A DNA stretch of 8,270 nt from Actinotalea sp. (GTDB lineage Bacteria > Actinomycetota > Actinomycetes > Actinomycetales > Cellulomonadaceae), in contig JACIXM010000130.1 in assembly GCA_014360395.1 (NCBI GenBank), positions 1 through 8,270 of the forward strand, given 5' to 3'. Below are positions 1-6,060 of the stretch, in pieces (the stretch's first letter is position 1; each line of letters opens with the position of its first letter). The notes beneath the pieces are model-generated. The model worked only from the letters and a program-made list of their open reading frames with translations. It was not told where the DNA came from and made no database searches. The translations under genes and the position numbers were made by a program.

Positions 1-47
1 CTCCACCGTCTGTCGGGGGCTCCATGACCGCATCTGGGCGCACCGGC

Positions 48-65
48 GGCGGCCGGCCGGCCGCC
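48..65. repeat. GC-only 18-bp perfect palindrome
   Basis: The sequence GGCGGCCGGCCGGCCGCC equals its own reverse complement. It could fold into a GC stem, but it has no loop and no T-tract, so a terminator role is unsupported. In DNA this GC-rich, such palindromes arise often by chance. I record it only as a visible structure. Confidence 0.4.
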
Positions 66-96
66 AGGTGGGTCTCAGGTGATCACGGGGGCGGCG

Positions 97-102
97 TAGC
101 AT
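97..102 (+). promoter_or_regulatory. Possible -10 element for the MFS gene
   Basis: TAGCAT fits the actinobacterial TANNNT -10 pattern and lies nine bases before the GTG start at 112. No Shine-Dalgarno sequence is visible before that GTG, so the mRNA may be leaderless or nearly so. The spacing is longer than the six bases seen at three other genes in this window, and I see no good -35. Confidence 0.35.
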
Positions 103-111
103 CTCGCCCTT

Positions 112-1374
112 GTGAGCCGACTCGTCGACGCCCTGCTGCCGCCGCGGCTCGGCACGGACTTCCGCTGGCTCATGGGCTCGTCCTGGTCCTCCAACCTCGG
201 CGACGGCATCGCGCTCGCGGCCGGTCCGCTCCTGGTGGCGTCGCTGACCGACGACGCCCGGGTCGTCGCGCTCGCCGCGGGCTTGCAGTGGCTGCCACCG
301 CTGCTGCTGGGCCTGCCCGCCGGGGCGCTCACCGACCGGCTGGACCGGCGGCGCATCGTCATCACGGTCAACCTCGTGCGCGTCGCCGTGCTGCTCGTGC
401 TCGCGGCGCTGCTGCTGACCGGCCAGGCGCCGGTCGCCGTCGTCCTCGTGACCCTCTTCCTGCTGGCCGGCGCGGAGGTCTTCGCGGACAACAGCGCCCA
501 GACGTTCCTGCCGACGCTCGTCGCGCGGGACGACCTGGCCGCGGCCAACCAGCGCCTCCAGGCGGGGTTCGTCACCGTCAACCAGCTCGCCGGCCCGCCG
601 CTGGGCGCGGCCCTCTTCGCGCTGGGGTCGATGTGGCCGTGGACGACCCAGGCGCTGGTCATGGCGCTCAGCGTCGTGCTCGTCGCGCGGATCACGCTGC
701 CGCCGCACGGCCGGGAGCGCGCGCCCCGCTCGCACCTGCGTCGGGACGTCGTCGAGGGCTTCCGCTGGGTGTGGCACCACGCCGCCATCCGGACGCTCGT
801 CGTCACCATCTTCGTCTTCAACATCACGTTCGGCGCGGCCTGGTCGGTGCTCGTGCTCTACGCGACGGAGCGGATCGGCCTGGGCCCGGTCGGCTACGGC
901 CTCCTGACCACGGTGGGCGCGGTGGGCGGCGTCGTCGGCATCGCTGCCTACGGGTGGCTGACCCGGCGGGTCAGTCTGGGCAACCTCATGCGCGTGGGCC
1001 TCGTCGTCGAGGCGCTGACGCACCTCGGGCTGGCGCTGGCGCGCACGGCGTGGGTCGCGCTGCCGATCTTCTTCGTGTTCGGCGTGCACGCGTTCGTCTG
1101 GGGCACGACGTCGACGACCATCCGCCAGCGCGCCGTGCCGCGCGGGCTCCAGGGGCGGGTCGGCAGCGTCAACCTCATGGGGGTCTTCGGCGGCCTGGTC
1201 GTCGGCTCGGTGATCGGCGGGGCGCTCGCGCAGCGGTGGGGCGTCACAGCGCCGTTCTGGTTCGCCTTCGTCGGATCGGTGCTGTTCGTGGTGCTGCTGT
1301 GGCGCCAGCTGCGCCACGTCGCCCACGCCGACGACGCCCTGAGCATCCCCGACGCCCCTGCCCCCGACGCCTGA
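112..1374 (+). CDS. MFS transporter, probable drug or siderophore exporter (EntS/MFS_3-like)
   Basis: This 420-residue integral membrane protein of the major facilitator superfamily is probably a proton-coupled exporter; the substrate cannot be read from the sequence. About twelve hydrophobic segments are visible, roughly at 28-46, 51-73, 84-104, 107-126, 151-172, 175-194, 228-250, 257-283, 293-311, 314-335, 350-372 and 378-398, with a charged central loop near 197-225. The loop after the second segment carries the MFS motif A pattern (GALTDRLDRRR, residues 71-81). An N-terminal SNLGDG (27-32) is common in the EntS/MFS_3 group. The GTG at 112 is the first start in frame and leaves a sensible short cytoplasmic lead; an ATG at 172 would cut into segment one. 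The short tail is rich in Asp, Ala and Pro. The gene converges on rlmC with one base between stop codons and no terminator hairpin visible. Confidence 0.85.
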   Translation: MSRLVDALLPPRLGTDFRWLMGSSWSSNLGDGIALAAGPLLVASLTDDARVVALAAGLQWLPPLLLGLPAGALTDRLDRRRIVITVNLVRVAVLLVLAALLLTGQAPVAVVLVTLFLLAGAEVFADNSAQTFLPTLVARDDLAAANQRLQAGFVTVNQLAGPPLGAALFALGSMWPWTTQALVMALSVVLVARITLPPHGRERAPRSHLRRDVVEGFRWVWHHAAIRTLVVTIFVFNITFGAAWSVLVLYATERIGLGPVGYGLLTTVGAVGGVVGIAAYGWLTRRVSLGNLMRVGLVVEALTHLGLALARTAWVALPIFFVFGVHAFVWGTTSTTIRQRAVPRGLQGRVGSVNLMGVFGGLVVGSVIGGALAQRWGVTAPFWFAFVGSVLFVVLLWRQLRHVAHADDALSIPDAPAPDA

Positions 1375-1375
1375 G

Positions 1376-2506
1376 TCACACCCGCTCGAGGAGGACGGCG
1401 ACCTCGTGGTGCGCCGTCTGCGGGAACATGTCGAGCAGGCGGGCCCGGACGGGGCGCAGCGACGGCATCGCCGCGAGGTCTCGCGCGAGGGAGACGGCGT
1501 TGCAGCTGGAGTAGACGACGTGGCGCGCCGACGACGCCTCGAGCCACGCCGCCAGGTCCGGCCCGATGCCGCGTCGCGGCGGGTTGACGACGACGAGGTC
1601 GGGGGCGTCGTCGGGCGCGTGGGCCAGCGCGAAGGCGGTCGCGTCCCCGGCCCGGAACGTCACGCCGGTCAGGCGGGCCTCTCGCGCCGACAGCTCCGCG
1701 CTCGCGGCGGCCTCGCCGCTGATCTCCACCCCGACGACGGCGCGTCCCGGGCCGGCCACGTGCAGCGCGAACCCCCCGACGCCGCAGTACAGGTCCCACA
1801 CCGATGACGGCGCGGCCGCGTCCACCCACTCGCGGGCCTGGCGGTACAGCGCCGCCGCGAGCGGGGTGTTCGTCTGGAAGAAGCTCTGCGGGCGCAGGTG
1901 CAGGGTCACCCCGTCCAGACGCATGGGCAGCGTCTCGGCCTCGGTGAGGAGGATCTCCCGGTCGCCCTCGAGGACCGCCTTGTGCTCCGGCTGGATGTTC
2001 GCCGACGCGACGCGGAGGGCGGGCAGGGCCGTGCGCAGCGTCGGGAGGTGCTTGCGCAGGCGGGCCAGGGCCTCGGTCGAGCGGAGCACGAACCGGACCA
2101 TGAGCTCCTCGTCGGGCGAGGCGGTGACCAGGACGTGCTTGAGCTCGCCGCGGCGGGCAGGGACGTCGTACGGGGTGAGCGCTGCGCGCGTGACGAGGCC
2201 GGCCAGCGCGGGCAGGGCGGCGTGGACCGCGGGGGAGTGCAGGCCGCACTCGCGCAGGTCGATCCCGTGCCCGTCCGCGTCGAGGATCCCGAGCGTCGGC
2301 CGCTCGACCGTGCCGGCCACGACCATCTTGGCCTTGTTCCGGAACCGGCTCTCCGGGCTGAGCACCGGGGGCAGCCAGGTCAGGGTGGGCGGGTCGCCGA
2401 GCAGCGCGCGGCAGTGACGCTCCTTGCCGGCGACCTGGTCGGCGTAGGGCACCGGCAGGAGGGTGCAGGACCGGCACAGCGCCGCGTCGAAGTAGTGGCA
2501 CTGCAC
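1376..2506 (-). CDS. rlmC: 23S rRNA (uracil(747)-C(5))-methyltransferase RlmC
   Basis: RlmC uses S-adenosylmethionine to make 5-methyluridine at position 747 of 23S rRNA, and needs a [4Fe-4S] cluster. The 376-residue length matches E. coli RlmC (375). The four expected cluster cysteines are present at C3, C11, C14 and C87. The methyltransferase part shows QTN (211-213), the SAM-binding DLYCGVGG (239-246), NPPRRG (308-313), the catalytic cysteine in SSCN (C335) and the conserved glutamate in the C-terminal HHE (368). RlmC, unlike RlmD, has no TRAM domain, and none is seen here. The GTG at 2506 is fixed by the N-terminal MQCxxF signature; it has no good ribosome binding site but a -10 sits six bases upstream, so the mRNA is probably leaderless. 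The gene lies 67 bases downstream of mrf on the same strand, so read-through from mrf is possible. Confidence 0.95.
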   Translation of the reverse strand: MQCHYFDAALCRSCTLLPVPYADQVAGKERHCRALLGDPPTLTWLPPVLSPESRFRNKAKMVVAGTVERPTLGILDADGHGIDLRECGLHSPAVHAALPALAGLVTRAALTPYDVPARRGELKHVLVTASPDEELMVRFVLRSTEALARLRKHLPTLRTALPALRVASANIQPEHKAVLEGDREILLTEAETLPMRLDGVTLHLRPQSFFQTNTPLAAALYRQAREWVDAAAPSSVWDLYCGVGGFALHVAGPGRAVVGVEISGEAAASAELSAREARLTGVTFRAGDATAFALAHAPDDAPDLVVVNPPRRGIGPDLAAWLEASSARHVVYSSCNAVSLARDLAAMPSLRPVRARLLDMFPQTAHHEVAVLLERV

Positions 2507-2512
2507 CCGCGG

Positions 2513-2518
2513 AGTCTA
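2513..2518 (-). promoter_or_regulatory. Predicted -10 of a leaderless rlmC promoter
   Basis: On the minus strand this reads TAGACT, a good match to the actinobacterial TANNNT -10. It is followed by six bases (CCGCGG) and then the GTG start of rlmC, which would make the first base of the start codon the transcription start. No convincing -35 is seen at 17-18 bases. This suggests rlmC can be transcribed independently of mrf. Confidence 0.5.
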
Positions 2519-2573
2519 CGTCCGGGTCCCGCGCGCCTCACCGGGCCGTCGTGACCGCCGCTGCGGACCTGGC

Positions 2574-3680
2574 TCAGCCGAGGCTGCGCGCACCGAGCCA
2601 CGGCTCCAGCACGTCCTCGCGGTCCAGCCAGGCGGCGAGGCCACGGCGCATCTCTTCGTCGGTGAGCAGGATCTCCTCGAAGGCCTCCCGCAGCGCGGGG
2701 CGCTCCCCCCCGGCCCCGGTGAGCACGAGGCGGGTGAACGGCGTGCGGCGGCCCCAGGAGTCGATCTCGCCCACGCTGAGCTGGCCGCCGGCGCCGTCCC
2801 ACGCGACGACGGAGTCCGGGCGGTTCGCCACCCAGAACACGCCCCGGCCGCGCACCCGCCCGCAGCCCAGGCGACCGACGTGCTCGACGAAGCGCTCGGG
2901 GTGGAACGGCTTGGGCGAGGTGAGCTCGAGCGTCCACACGCCGCTCGGTGAGGTGCGGTTGGACGCCGTCACCAGCGCCGGGTCGAGCCGGGCCTCACCC
3001 CGGCCGACGTCGTGTCGGCCCGTCAGCAGCCGGGGCAGGTCGAGCTCGTGGAGCCCGTCGACGCGCAGGCCGTCGCGCGCGCGCAGGTGGTCCACCAGGT
3101 CGGACCCGGGGTGCGGCCAGGAGGCGGACTCGCGGGTGGCGACGACGACGTCGGCGTGCGCGAGCTGGGCGGCGAGCGCCTCCCCGACGGAGCGCCGGTC
3201 CTCCGACGTCAGCGCCAGTCCCCGCTCGTCGAGCAGGTCGTCGCCGAAGACGTCGTCGACGGCCGCGTCCACGTCGACCGTCGCGACGACCGGGGCGAGC
3301 CGGTAGCGGGACAGCTCGCGCCCGGCGCCCAGGTGCTGGGCGAGCGTCCGCGCGACCGGCAGGCTCTCCCCGGAGACGGGCAGGGCCAGGACGACCGCAC
3401 CCCACCGGCCCTCCGCGGCGATCCGCCGCAGCACGGGCAGCGCGTCCTCGCGGACCGCGCAGCTCAGGCACGCGTGCTCGAGCTCCCGACGCACGTCCTC
3501 GACGACCCCCCGGGCGTCCTGCACGACGCGGCGGATCTCGCCGTCGCCGGCCGGGCCGTCGGTGATGTCGTGCCGCACCACCACGGCGTCCGGGACGTCC
3601 GTGAGCACGTTCATGACGGCCAGCTCGCGGAGGACCGGGTCGATCCCGGCCAGGACGGTGAGGGGAAGGCGGTGGCGCAC
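2574..3680 (-). CDS. mrf: COG0523/CobW-like ribosome hibernation factor-recruiting protein Mrf
   Basis: In mycobacteria, Mrf is made under zinc starvation, recruits the hibernation factor (protein Y) to ribosomes carrying zinc-independent subunits, and is encoded beside those proteins. This 368-residue protein has the same setting, divergent from such an operon. It has a COG0523-like N-terminal half with the CxxC metal site at C71 and C74 ([10 protein letters not shown]) and a CobW C-terminal type half near 247-355 ([17 protein letters not shown], then FWVANRP). The N-terminal segment where a P-loop should lie ([11 protein letters not shown], 10-20) has no GxxxxGK[ST], so GTP binding of the classical kind is doubtful. 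The start is a GTG with a weak AAAGAGAA site upstream; an ATG at 3727 is out of frame. A Zur-like operator and a -35/-10 pair lie 66-94 bases upstream. Other zinc-chaperone COG0523 roles cannot be excluded. The hibernation factor gene itself is not in the window. Confidence 0.82.
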   Translation of the reverse strand: MRHRLPLTVLAGIDPVLRELAVMNVLTDVPDAVVVRHDITDGPAGDGEIRRVVQDARGVVEDVRRELEHACLSCAVREDALPVLRRIAAEGRWGAVVLALPVSGESLPVARTLAQHLGAGRELSRYRLAPVVATVDVDAAVDDVFGDDLLDERGLALTSEDRRSVGEALAAQLAHADVVVATRESASWPHPGSDLVDHLRARDGLRVDGLHELDLPRLLTGRHDVGRGEARLDPALVTASNRTSPSGVWTLELTSPKPFHPERFVEHVGRLGCGRVRGRGVFWVANRPDSVVAWDGAGGQLSVGEIDSWGRRTPFTRLVLTGAGGERPALREAFEEILLTDEEMRRGLAAWLDREDVLEPWLGARSLG

Positions 3681-3745
3681 GGCGTTCTCTTTCGCGTCGG
3701 GGACGGTCGGCGGGGCCGGCGGGGCATGCGCGGCCGGCCTCTCCG

Positions 3746-3774
3746 ACTCTAGGCTTGACGAGAACGATTATCAA
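3746..3774 (-). promoter_or_regulatory. Predicted mrf promoter (-35 TTGATA, 17 bp, -10 TAGAGT)
   Basis: Reading the minus strand, TTGATA (3774-3769) and TAGAGT (3751-3746) are separated by exactly 17 bases, a near-ideal sigma-70-type pair. Transcription should begin near 3739, giving a leader of about 60 bases before the mrf GTG. The -35 overlaps the Zur-like operator, so a bound repressor would block polymerase. The assignment is by pattern only. Confidence 0.55.
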
Positions 3775-3783
3775 TCTTAAGTT
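3755..3783 (+). promoter_or_regulatory. Predicted promoter of the zinc-independent ribosomal protein operon
   Basis: TTGACG (3755-3760) and TAAGTT (3778-3783) are 17 bases apart, a strong -35/-10 pair in a local AT-rich island of otherwise very GC-rich DNA. Transcription should start near 3790, about 30 bases before the bL28 GTG at 3821, leaving room for the GGGAGG ribosome binding site at 3811-3816. The Zur-like operator exactly fills the spacer. Confidence 0.65.
3761..3777. promoter_or_regulatory. Zur-like operator
   Basis: AGAACGATTATCAATCT is a pseudo-palindrome centred on T3769 (AGA-nn-GATTATC-nn-TCT) and resembles the actinobacterial Zur consensus built around GATNATC with A/T-rich arms. 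It lies between mrf and a full set of cysteine-free ribosomal proteins, genes repressed by zinc-loaded Zur in other actinobacteria. Other Fur-family regulators bind similar sites, so the identity of the regulator rests on the gene context. Confidence 0.7.
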
Positions 3784-3820
3784 CGCTCCGGTTCCGTCGT
3801 CCGACCCACCGGGAGGTCCC

Positions 3821-4057
3821 GTGTCCGCCGTCTGCCAGGTCCTGGGCTCGTCGCCCGGCTTCGGCCGGTCGATCTCGCACTCGCACCGGCGCACACCGCG
3901 CCGCTTCGATCCCAACATCCAGCGCAAGCGCTACTGGGTGCCGTCGCTGGGCAGGCACGTCACGCTGCGCGTCAGCGTGCGGGGCATCCGCGTCATCGAC
4001 CGGCGGGGCATCGACGTCGTGGTGGCCGAGATCCGCGCTCGAGGGGAGAAGGTCTGA
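3821..4057 (+). CDS. rpmB: 50S ribosomal protein bL28, zinc-independent paralog
   Basis: bL28 is a structural protein of the large ribosomal subunit. This 78-residue form has the family core [15 protein letters not shown] (21-35), then KRYWVPS and a conserved IDRRGID (60-66). It is the C-minus type: only C5 of the first CxxC pair is kept (CQVL) and the second pair is absent, so it should not bind zinc. The start is GTG at 3821, preceded by GGGAGG at 3811-3816; an in-frame ATG at 3755 is rejected because it would place the start inside the promoter and add residues the family lacks. It is the first gene of the operon behind the Zur-like operator. The last stop overlaps the next start (TGATG), so translation of bL33 is probably coupled. 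Confidence 0.95.
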   Translation: MSAVCQVLGSSPGFGRSISHSHRRTPRRFDPNIQRKRYWVPSLGRHVTLRVSVRGIRVIDRRGIDVVVAEIRARGEKV

Positions 4058-4227
4058 TGGCGAGGCGCACGACCGAGCTGCGGCCGGTCATCACCCTGCG
4101 GTCGACCGCCGGGACCGGCGCGTCCTACGTGACCCGCAAGAACCGGCGCAACGACCCGGAGCGCATGGTGCTCCGCAAGTACGACCCCGTCGTCCGCCGG
4201 CACGTCGCCTTTCGTGAGGAGCGCTGA
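4057..4227 (+). CDS. rpmG: 50S ribosomal protein bL33, zinc-independent paralog
   Basis: This 56-residue large-subunit protein is recognised by [13 protein letters not shown] (9-21), [14 protein letters not shown] (24-37) and the C-terminal [16 protein letters not shown]. The zinc-binding form carries two CxxC pairs; here there is no cysteine at all, so it is the C-minus form used when zinc is scarce. The ATG overlaps the bL28 stop by one base, and a strong purine-rich site (GAGGGGAGAAGG) lies inside the end of bL28. It is too short for many gene finders but certain by motif and context. Confidence 0.95.
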   Translation: MARRTTELRPVITLRSTAGTGASYVTRKNRRNDPERMVLRKYDPVVRRHVAFREER

Positions 4228-4228
4228 G

Positions 4229-4534
4229 ATGGCCAAGAAGTCCAAGATCGCCCGCGACCGGCAGCGCAGAGAGGTGGTCGAGCGCTGGGCGGAGCGGCGT
4301 CGGGAGCTCAAGCGAGCGTCCACCGACCCGCACCGCACCGCCGGGGAGAGGGCCGAGGCCATGCGGGCCCTGCACGCGCTGCCGCGGGACGCCAGCCCGA
4401 CGCGGCTGCGCAACCGGGACGTCGTCGACGGCCGCCCGCGCGGCCACCTGAGCACGTTCGGGCTGTCCCGGGTGAGGTTCCGACAGATGGCCCTGCGCGG
4501 CGAGCTGCCCGGCATCACGAAGTCGAGCTGGTGA
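4229..4534 (+). CDS. rpsN: 30S ribosomal protein uS14, zinc-independent long form
   Basis: uS14 sits in the head of the small subunit. This is the 101-residue long form without cysteine, as opposed to the 61-residue zinc-binding form with two CxxC pairs. Diagnostic segments are [13 protein letters not shown] (1-13), [13 protein letters not shown] (50-62), GRPRGH and the C-terminal [27 protein letters not shown] ending. I chose the ATG at 4229 because the family begins MAKKS and GAGGAG (4216-4221) lies seven bases before it; a GTG at 4214 in the same frame would add five residues and overlap bL33. One base separates it from the bL33 stop. Confidence 0.96.
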   Translation: MAKKSKIARDRQRREVVERWAERRRELKRASTDPHRTAGERAEAMRALHALPRDASPTRLRNRDVVDGRPRGHLSTFGLSRVRFRQMALRGELPGITKSSW

Positions 4535-4565
4535 CCGGCCCCGTCCGGTCGAGAGGGAGGAACGC

Positions 4566-4688
4566 ATGAAGGTCAGGGCGTCGCTGCGGTCGCTCGCGCG
4601 CAAGGAGGGCTCGATGGTCGTCCGGCGGCGGGGGCGGCTGTACGTGATCAACAAGAAGAACCCGCGCTGGAAGGGCAGGCAGGGCTGA
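4566..4688 (+). CDS. ykgO: Type B 50S ribosomal protein bL36, zinc-independent
   Basis: This 40-residue protein (also called rpmJ2) has the bL36 pattern: [15 protein letters not shown], then [19 protein letters not shown] and the terminal RQG. The usual zinc ligands (C-x2-C, C, H) are all missing, replaced by Leu, Lys and Asn, which defines the type B form. A strong GAGAGGGAGG ribosome binding site lies about five bases before the ATG, in the 31-base gap after uS14, the only sizeable gap in the operon. The stop overlaps the ATG of bL32 (TGATG). Confidence 0.95.
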   Translation: MKVRASLRSLARKEGSMVVRRRGRLYVINKKNPRWKGRQG

Positions 4689-4855
4689 TGGCAGTACCGA
4701 AGCGACGGATGTCACGCTCGCGGACCCGGTCGCGCCGGGCCCGGTGGACGGCGGTGGCACCGGACCTCGTGCCGGTGCGCGTCGACGGCCGAGAGGTGAT
4801 GGTGCCGCGCCGGCTGGTCCGCGCGGTCCGACGGGGCCTCGTGGTCCCGGACTGA
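4688..4855 (+). CDS. rpmF: 50S ribosomal protein bL32, zinc-independent paralog
   Basis: This 55-residue large-subunit protein begins [20 protein letters not shown], the bL32 signature. The zinc form continues with a CxxC...CxxC finger; here that part is replaced by a cysteine-free tail ([20 protein letters not shown]), as in other actinobacterial C-minus bL32 proteins. The start overlaps the bL36 stop by one base, and the ribosome binding site is weak, so translation probably depends on coupling to bL36. It is followed one base later by a possible small ORF. Confidence 0.93.
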   Translation: MAVPKRRMSRSRTRSRRARWTAVAPDLVPVRVDGREVMVPRRLVRAVRRGLVVPD

Positions 4856-4856
4856 G

Positions 4857-4934
4857 ATGACCGACGCCTGCGCCACGCCGGCGCCTGCCCCGAGTACGAC
4901 CACCGTGACGACGACCCCTGGAGACCACTCATGA
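4857..4934 (+). CDS. Possible 25-residue small ORF between bL32 and HU genes
   Basis: An ATG one base after the bL32 stop opens a 25-codon frame whose TGA overlaps the ATG of the HU gene (ATGA at 4931-4934). The peptide is rich in Thr (8), Ala and Pro, with a [10 protein letters not shown] core, one Cys (C5) and one His (H24). I recognise no family. There is no clear ribosome binding site, so it would depend on re-initiation after bL32. It could be a real peptide, a coupling device carrying ribosomes to the HU start, or chance in a 75-base spacer with few stops. Confidence 0.3.
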   Translation: MTDACATPAPAPSTTTVTTTPGDHS

Positions 4935-5221
4935 CCCTCAACCGTTCCGACGTCGTCGAGGCGATCGCCGACCGTGCCGGACTCAGCGCCCGGGAGGCGG
5001 ACGCGGCACTGACCGCGCTGCGCGACGTCGTCGTCGAGGCGCTGCGCGAGGGCCGGGCGGTGAAGGTCGCCGGCTTCGTGTCCGTCGACCGCACCGAGCG
5101 GCCCGCCCGCACCGGCCGCAACCCGCGCACCGGGGAGCCCCTGGAGATCCCGGCGGGCTACACGGTCCGTGTGGCGGCCGGCTCCGCGCTCAAGGACGCG
5201 GTGCGGGAGGTGCGGCCGTGA
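4931..5221 (+). CDS. HU-family nucleoid DNA-binding protein
   Basis: HU proteins are small dimers that bend and coat DNA. This 96-residue protein has the helical dimer part ([26 protein letters not shown], 5-30), the KVAGF strand (45-49), the beta-arm [14 protein letters not shown] (56-69) with the intercalating proline at P65, and the terminal ALKDAV (86-91). It lacks the Lys/Ala-rich tail seen in some actinobacterial HUs. GFVSV replaces the more usual GFGTF, so it looks like a divergent paralog rather than the main HU. It has no cysteine. A TGGAG site (4919-4923) precedes the ATG, and its stop overlaps the bL31 GTG. Its place inside a zinc-starvation ribosomal operon suggests it is induced under the same condition; its target and effect are unknown. 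Confidence 0.93.
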   Translation: MTLNRSDVVEAIADRAGLSAREADAALTALRDVVVEALREGRAVKVAGFVSVDRTERPARTGRNPRTGEPLEIPAGYTVRVAAGSALKDAVREVRP

Positions 5222-5469
5222 AGAAGGGCATCCACCCGGAGTACCGGGAGGTGGTGTTCCGGGACATCGGCGCCGACTTCGCCATCCTCACCCGGTCGAC
5301 CATCAGCTCCGACCGCACCGTCCAGTGGAGTGACGGCCGCACCTACCCCGTCGTCGACGTCGACGTCTCCAGCGCGAGCCACCCCTTCTACACGGGTCGC
5401 TCCCGCGTCCTCGACACGGCGGGCCGCGTCGAGCGGTTCCACCAGCGGTACGGCGCGCGGCGCGGCTGA
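5218..5469 (+). CDS. rpmE2: Type B 50S ribosomal protein bL31, zinc-independent
   Basis: bL31 bridges the two ribosomal subunits. This 83-residue form starts [16 protein letters not shown] and contains the type B middle ([12 protein letters not shown]), the conserved [13 protein letters not shown] (48-60) and a C-terminal [10 protein letters not shown]. It has no CxxC pair, unlike zinc-binding type A bL31. The GTG start overlaps the HU stop (GTGA), with GGGAGG (5205-5210) seven bases upstream inside the HU gene. It is the last gene of the operon and its stop codon forms the base of a stem-loop facing the GNAT gene. Confidence 0.96.
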   Translation: MKKGIHPEYREVVFRDIGADFAILTRSTISSDRTVQWSDGRTYPVVDVDVSSASHPFYTGRSRVLDTAGRVERFHQRYGARRG

Positions 5470-5484
5470 GGGCGGGCGCCCTCA
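5467..5484. terminator. Bidirectional stem-loop between convergent genes
   Basis: TGAGGGC and GCCCTCA form a perfect 7-bp stem around the loop GGGC. The left arm begins with the bL31 stop codon and the right arm ends with the GNAT stop codon read from the other strand. There is no T-tract on either side, so it is not a classical intrinsic terminator, though U-less hairpins are often proposed in actinobacteria. It may stop or protect transcripts from both directions. Confidence 0.5.
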
Positions 5485-6054
5485 CCGGCCGGGCGCCAGC
5501 TCCTTGCGCATGATCCAGCGCTCGCGGTGGCCGCTGTGCGCCGTCGTCGGCCCGGCGCGGTGGAAGCCGGCCGCCTCGAAGAGCTCCACCGTGCCGACGT
5601 AGCCGGAGACGACGTCGACGCGGGTCCCGCCGGTCTCGACCGGGTACCCCTCGACGACCTCCGCGCCGTGCGCCGCTGCGTGCTCGACGGCGCCGGCGAG
5701 GAGGTCGTGCATGAGACCGCGCCGGCGGAAGGGCGCGCGGACGACGAAGCACACGGCGCTCCAGGCGTCGCGGTCGTCGAGGAACGGGATCGTCCGGCTG
5801 TTCATGAGGCGGCGGTAGGTGCTGCGTGGTGCGATCGAGCACCACCCGGCGACCTCGTCGTCCACGTAGGCCAGGACGCCCGGGCCGGGCTCGACCTCGC
5901 ACTCGCGGGCCATGTACCCGGGGCGGTCCTGGTTGCGGACCCGCGAGTCCCGGTAGCTCATGCACCAGCACGCCCCGGCGCCGGGGCGTCGGGTCCCGAC
6001 GACCGTCGCGAGGTCCTCGAAGCGCCCGACGGCGGGGCGCACCACGGTGCCCAT
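5482..6054 (-). CDS. GNAT family N-acetyltransferase
   Basis: This 190-residue cytoplasmic protein looks like a GCN5-related acetyltransferase that moves an acetyl group from acetyl-CoA to an amine of unknown identity. The acetyl-CoA site is visible as the strand VCFVVR (101-106) followed by the pyrophosphate-binding loop FRRRGLMHDLL (109-119). A later strand-helix, VELFEAAGF (156-164), is the usual GNAT C-terminal feature. The N-terminal part has an unusual cluster of cysteines (C29, C31, C52, C72). I chose the ATG at 6054 because the fold begins soon after and a TANNNT element sits six bases upstream; no ribosome binding site is seen, so the mRNA may be leaderless. The open frame continues far upstream but only as a shadow of dinB. 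It lies 41 bases after dinB on the same strand and could also be read from the dinB promoter. Confidence 0.85.
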   Translation of the reverse strand: MGTVVRPAVGRFEDLATVVGTRRPGAGACWCMSYRDSRVRNQDRPGYMARECEVEPGPGVLAYVDDEVAGWCSIAPRSTYRRLMNSRTIPFLDDRDAWSAVCFVVRAPFRRRGLMHDLLAGAVEHAAAHGAEVVEGYPVETGGTRVDVVSGYVGTVELFEAAGFHRAGPTTAHSGHRERWIMRKELAPGR

Positions 6055-6060
6055 GGACCG

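Larger units (their letters stand above)
1..111. other. Non-coding left edge upstream of the MFS gene
   Basis: I find no convincing gene here. The stretch holds a GC-only perfect palindrome (48-65), a possible -10 element just before the MFS start, and otherwise nothing I can name. A long plus-strand reading frame opens at 24, but it is Arg/Pro/Ala-rich low-complexity sequence that continues out of frame through the MFS gene, so I treat it as a shadow. The region is probably the spacer after a gene that lies outside the window. Confidence 0.5.

Noticed and set aside
1374..1376. Possible terminator between the convergent MFS and rlmC genes
   Set aside because: The stops are one base apart and I found no inverted repeat or T-tract nearby.
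24..1514. Long plus-strand open frame of 496 codons overlapping the MFS gene
   Set aside because: It is Arg/Pro/Ala/Gly-rich with no domain signal, and the MFS frame inside it has membrane segments and motif A; this is a frame-shadow in GC-rich DNA.
948..2501. Minus-strand 517-codon open frame across rlmC and the end of the MFS gene
   Set aside because: It is low-complexity and basic; the rlmC frame holds all cluster and catalytic residues.
3755..3820. Upstream in-frame start for bL28 adding 22 residues
   Set aside because: It would start within the predicted promoter and operator, and the family begins at the SAVCQV sequence behind a good GGGAGG site.
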